Assembly: GCF_000826085.1 (NCBI RefSeq)
Contig: NZ_CCYM01000002.1
Span: 310,001 to 374,000 of the forward strand
Length of the DNA stretch: 64,000 nucleotides
Direction of reading: 5' to 3'
Source of the DNA: Nigerium massiliense
Lineage (GTDB): Bacteria; Actinomycetota; Actinomycetes; Propionibacteriales; Propionibacteriaceae
Below, in pieces: positions 62,741-64,000 of the stretch. The notes under the pieces were generated by a model. It did no database searches. It saw nothing but the letters and a program-made list of their open reading frames with translations, and was not told the DNA's origin. Position 1 is the first letter of the stretch. Every line of letters starts with the position of its first letter. Made by a program: the position numbers and the translations under genes.

Positions 62741-64000
62741 ATGAGTAGCAACACCGAAGCGCCCGGATCCTTGCGGCGCAAGGACGTCCGCCCGTTCGGG
62801 TGGCGCGACAAGATCGGCTATGCCGCCGGTGACCTCGCGAACGACATGACCTTCATGATTCAGGCCTTCTTCATGACTGTCTATTTCGTCAAGGTGATCG
62901 GCATCGATCCCCTGCACATCGGCGCCCTCGTCGCCGCCGTGCGCGTCCTGGATGCCTTCACCGACGTCGGCATGGGCATGATCGTCGACCGGATGAAGCC
63001 CGCCTTCGACGGCAAGTTCAAGCCCTGGATCCGCCGGATGGCGGTCCCGGTCGCGTTGTCGTCGGCTCTGCTGTTCCAGCCCTTCATCGTGAACTGGAGC
63101 TACGGTGCGAAGCTCGCCTGGATGGTGATCTTCTACATCCTGTGGGGCTCCGTGTTCTACACCGCGATCAACATTCCCTACGGCTCGATGGCGTCGGTCA
63201 TCTCCGACAAGGCCGAACACCGCGCCGAGCTGTCCGTGTGGCGCTCAACCGGCGCCCAGATCGCCTTCCTGGCCGTCTCGGCGAGCCTCCCGGCCCTCGT
63301 CTTCGAGGGCTCCCAGATCAACGCGCAGCGCTTCGGCTGGGCCGCGATCGCGATGGCGGTGCTCGCCGTGTTCTTCTACGCGATCTTGTACTTCAACGTC
63401 GAGGAGCGCGTCGTCGTGCCGCGCAAGACGAAGAGCGAAGGCGGCCTGTCGATCGGCCAGCTCTTGGGCTCCCTCGTCACCAACCGCGCCCTGCTCGCCA
63501 TCGTTGCGGCCGCCCTGCTGCTGCTCCTCGGCAACCTGTTCAACGGTCAGGTCGCCTCGTTCCTCTACCTCGACTACTTCGGCAACGGCCAACTGCAGAG
63601 CCTGGCGCAGGTCGTCTCGATCCTGCCGGCGTTCCTGCTGGTGTTCATCACCGCCCCGCTGGTCAAGCGGTACGGCAAGACCGAGCTCGGCATCGCCGGC
63701 GTCGCGCTGTACACCGTCGCGATGCTGCTGAACTACTTCCTCCATCCGCCGTTCGCCGTCTTCCTGGCGCTGCTGACGGTCGCCACGTTCGGACTGTCGA
63801 TCTTCAACTTCCTGATCTGGGCGTTCATCGTCGACGTGATCGACTACCAGGAGGTCCGGTCGGGCAGCGCGACGACGGCACCGTCTACGCCGTCTACTCC
63901 TGGGCCCGCAAGCTCGGTCAGGCGGGTGCCTCGCTGCTGGGCGGCATCGGGCTGTCGGCCATCGGCTACCAGGCGAAGGCCGCGCAGCAGTCCCCCGAGA
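62741..64000 (+). CDS. GPH-family sugar:cation symporter (MelB-like), frameshifted near the window end
   Basis: At least 420 codons, running off the window. The N-terminus GYAAGDLANDMTFMIQAFF and DAFTDVGMGMIVDRM mark the glycoside-pentoside-hexuronide:cation symporter family, with about 10 helices visible. After DVIDYQEVRSG (codon about 375) the frame turns to Ser/Thr/Pro-rich nonsense, while the +1 frame continues GQRDDGTVYAVYSWARKLG, exactly the family's conserved sequence, up to the edge. AGGA lies about 14 nt before the ATG. Substrate unknown; araBD in the window makes a pentose one option. Confidence 0.85.
   Translation, partial: MSSNTEAPGSLRRKDVRPFGWRDKIGYAAGDLANDMTFMIQAFFMTVYFVKVIGIDPLHIGALVAAVRVLDAFTDVGMGMIVDRMKPAFDGKFKPWIRRMAVPVALSSALLFQPFIVNWSYGAKLAWMVIFYILWGSVFYTAINIPYGSMASVISDKAEHRAELSVWRSTGAQIAFLAVSASLPALVFEGSQINAQRFGWAAIAMAVLAVFFYAILYFNVEERVVVPRKTKSEGGLSIGQLLGSLVTNRALLAIVAAALLLLLGNLFNGQVASFLYLDYFGNGQLQSLAQVVSILPAFLLVFITAPLVKRYGKTELGIAGVALYTVAMLLNYFLHPPFAVFLALLTVATFGLSIFNFLIWAFIVDVIDYQEVRSGSATTAPSTPSTPGPASSVRRVPRCWAASGCRPSATRRRPRSSPPR
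63862..63864 (+). other. Apparent one-base deletion (frameshift) in the GPH symporter gene
   Basis: The GGG at 63862-63864 would need one more G for the family's conserved VRSGQRDDGTVYA to be read in one frame. Either a real inactivating mutation or a sequencing error. Confidence 0.8.

Overview
The window is chromosomal DNA of a high-GC Gram-positive actinobacterium, most likely a member of the Propionibacteriaceae. The strongest clue is a complete four-gene transcarboxylase operon (5S, 12S, a small protein, and the 1.3S biotin carrier; 25663-29393) of the Wood-Werkman propionate cycle. Mycothiol genes (mshD, mycothione reductase), CarD, SenX3-RegX3, a GlnR-like regulator and the 33-residue ribosomal protein bS22 also fit an actinobacterium. 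Nearly all of the sequence is ordinary core genome. I see no phage, insertion sequence, integrase, CRISPR array or defence island.

Layout. 1-9900: partial aldo/keto reductase, P-loop kinase, tRNA-Thr(UGU), methyltransferase, DedA protein, sugar-ABC ATPase, DUF4032 kinase-like protein, cysS-rlmB, SppA-like peptidase and a maleylpyruvate isomerase-like protein. 10019-18002: long-form glyA, a DUF2207 protein and a zinc metallopeptidase that diverge from a 32-bp gap, carD-ispD-ispF, a lipoprotein and prs. 18070-21706: senX3-regX3, phoU and gpmA; phoU and gpmA converge on a 134-bp tandem duplication. 21745-29393: DksA-type zinc-finger protein, araB-araD, an SDR and the transcarboxylase operon. 29612-40267: a flippase-like membrane protein, typA, two large multi-spanning membrane proteins and a three-gene glycosyltransferase/epimerase operon, which together look like a surface-glycan cassette. 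40370-43942: ygfZ with a nitrobindin-like gene, dtd, a GlnR-like regulator and mshD. 44017-52274: ppk, mutT1-type NUDIX/phosphatase, pstSCAB and a DUF2510 protein. 52340-62519 (mostly minus strand): mycothione reductase, cytochrome c maturation (tlpA-ccdA-resB-ccsB), a phosphatase, a thioredoxin-fold protein, bS22, HdeD-like protein and asd-proC-add. The window ends inside a GPH-family sugar symporter whose reading frame is broken by one base near the edge.

How the genes fit together. Two separated loci form a phosphate regulon. The sensor pair senX3-regX3 with phoU, and pstSCAB with ppk next to it, each carry a direct repeat of GTTCACC-type sites spaced exactly 11 bp, the pattern of an actinobacterial PHO box. 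The pst operon has a strong hairpin between pstS and pstC, which would favour excess binding protein. The transcarboxylase, araBD, gpmA, prs and the sugar transporter parts belong to carbohydrate fermentation.

Many start codons, on both strands, lie only 6-8 nt behind a TANNNT-type hexamer and lack a Shine-Dalgarno sequence. This points to widespread leaderless transcription, and I used it to choose several starts. I did not find a clearly undescribed multi-gene system. The items most worth checking are the 134-bp duplication, the two PHO boxes with the pst attenuator, the leaderless starts, the small protein inside the transcarboxylase operon and the nitrobindin-like protein with a changed C-terminal ligand position.
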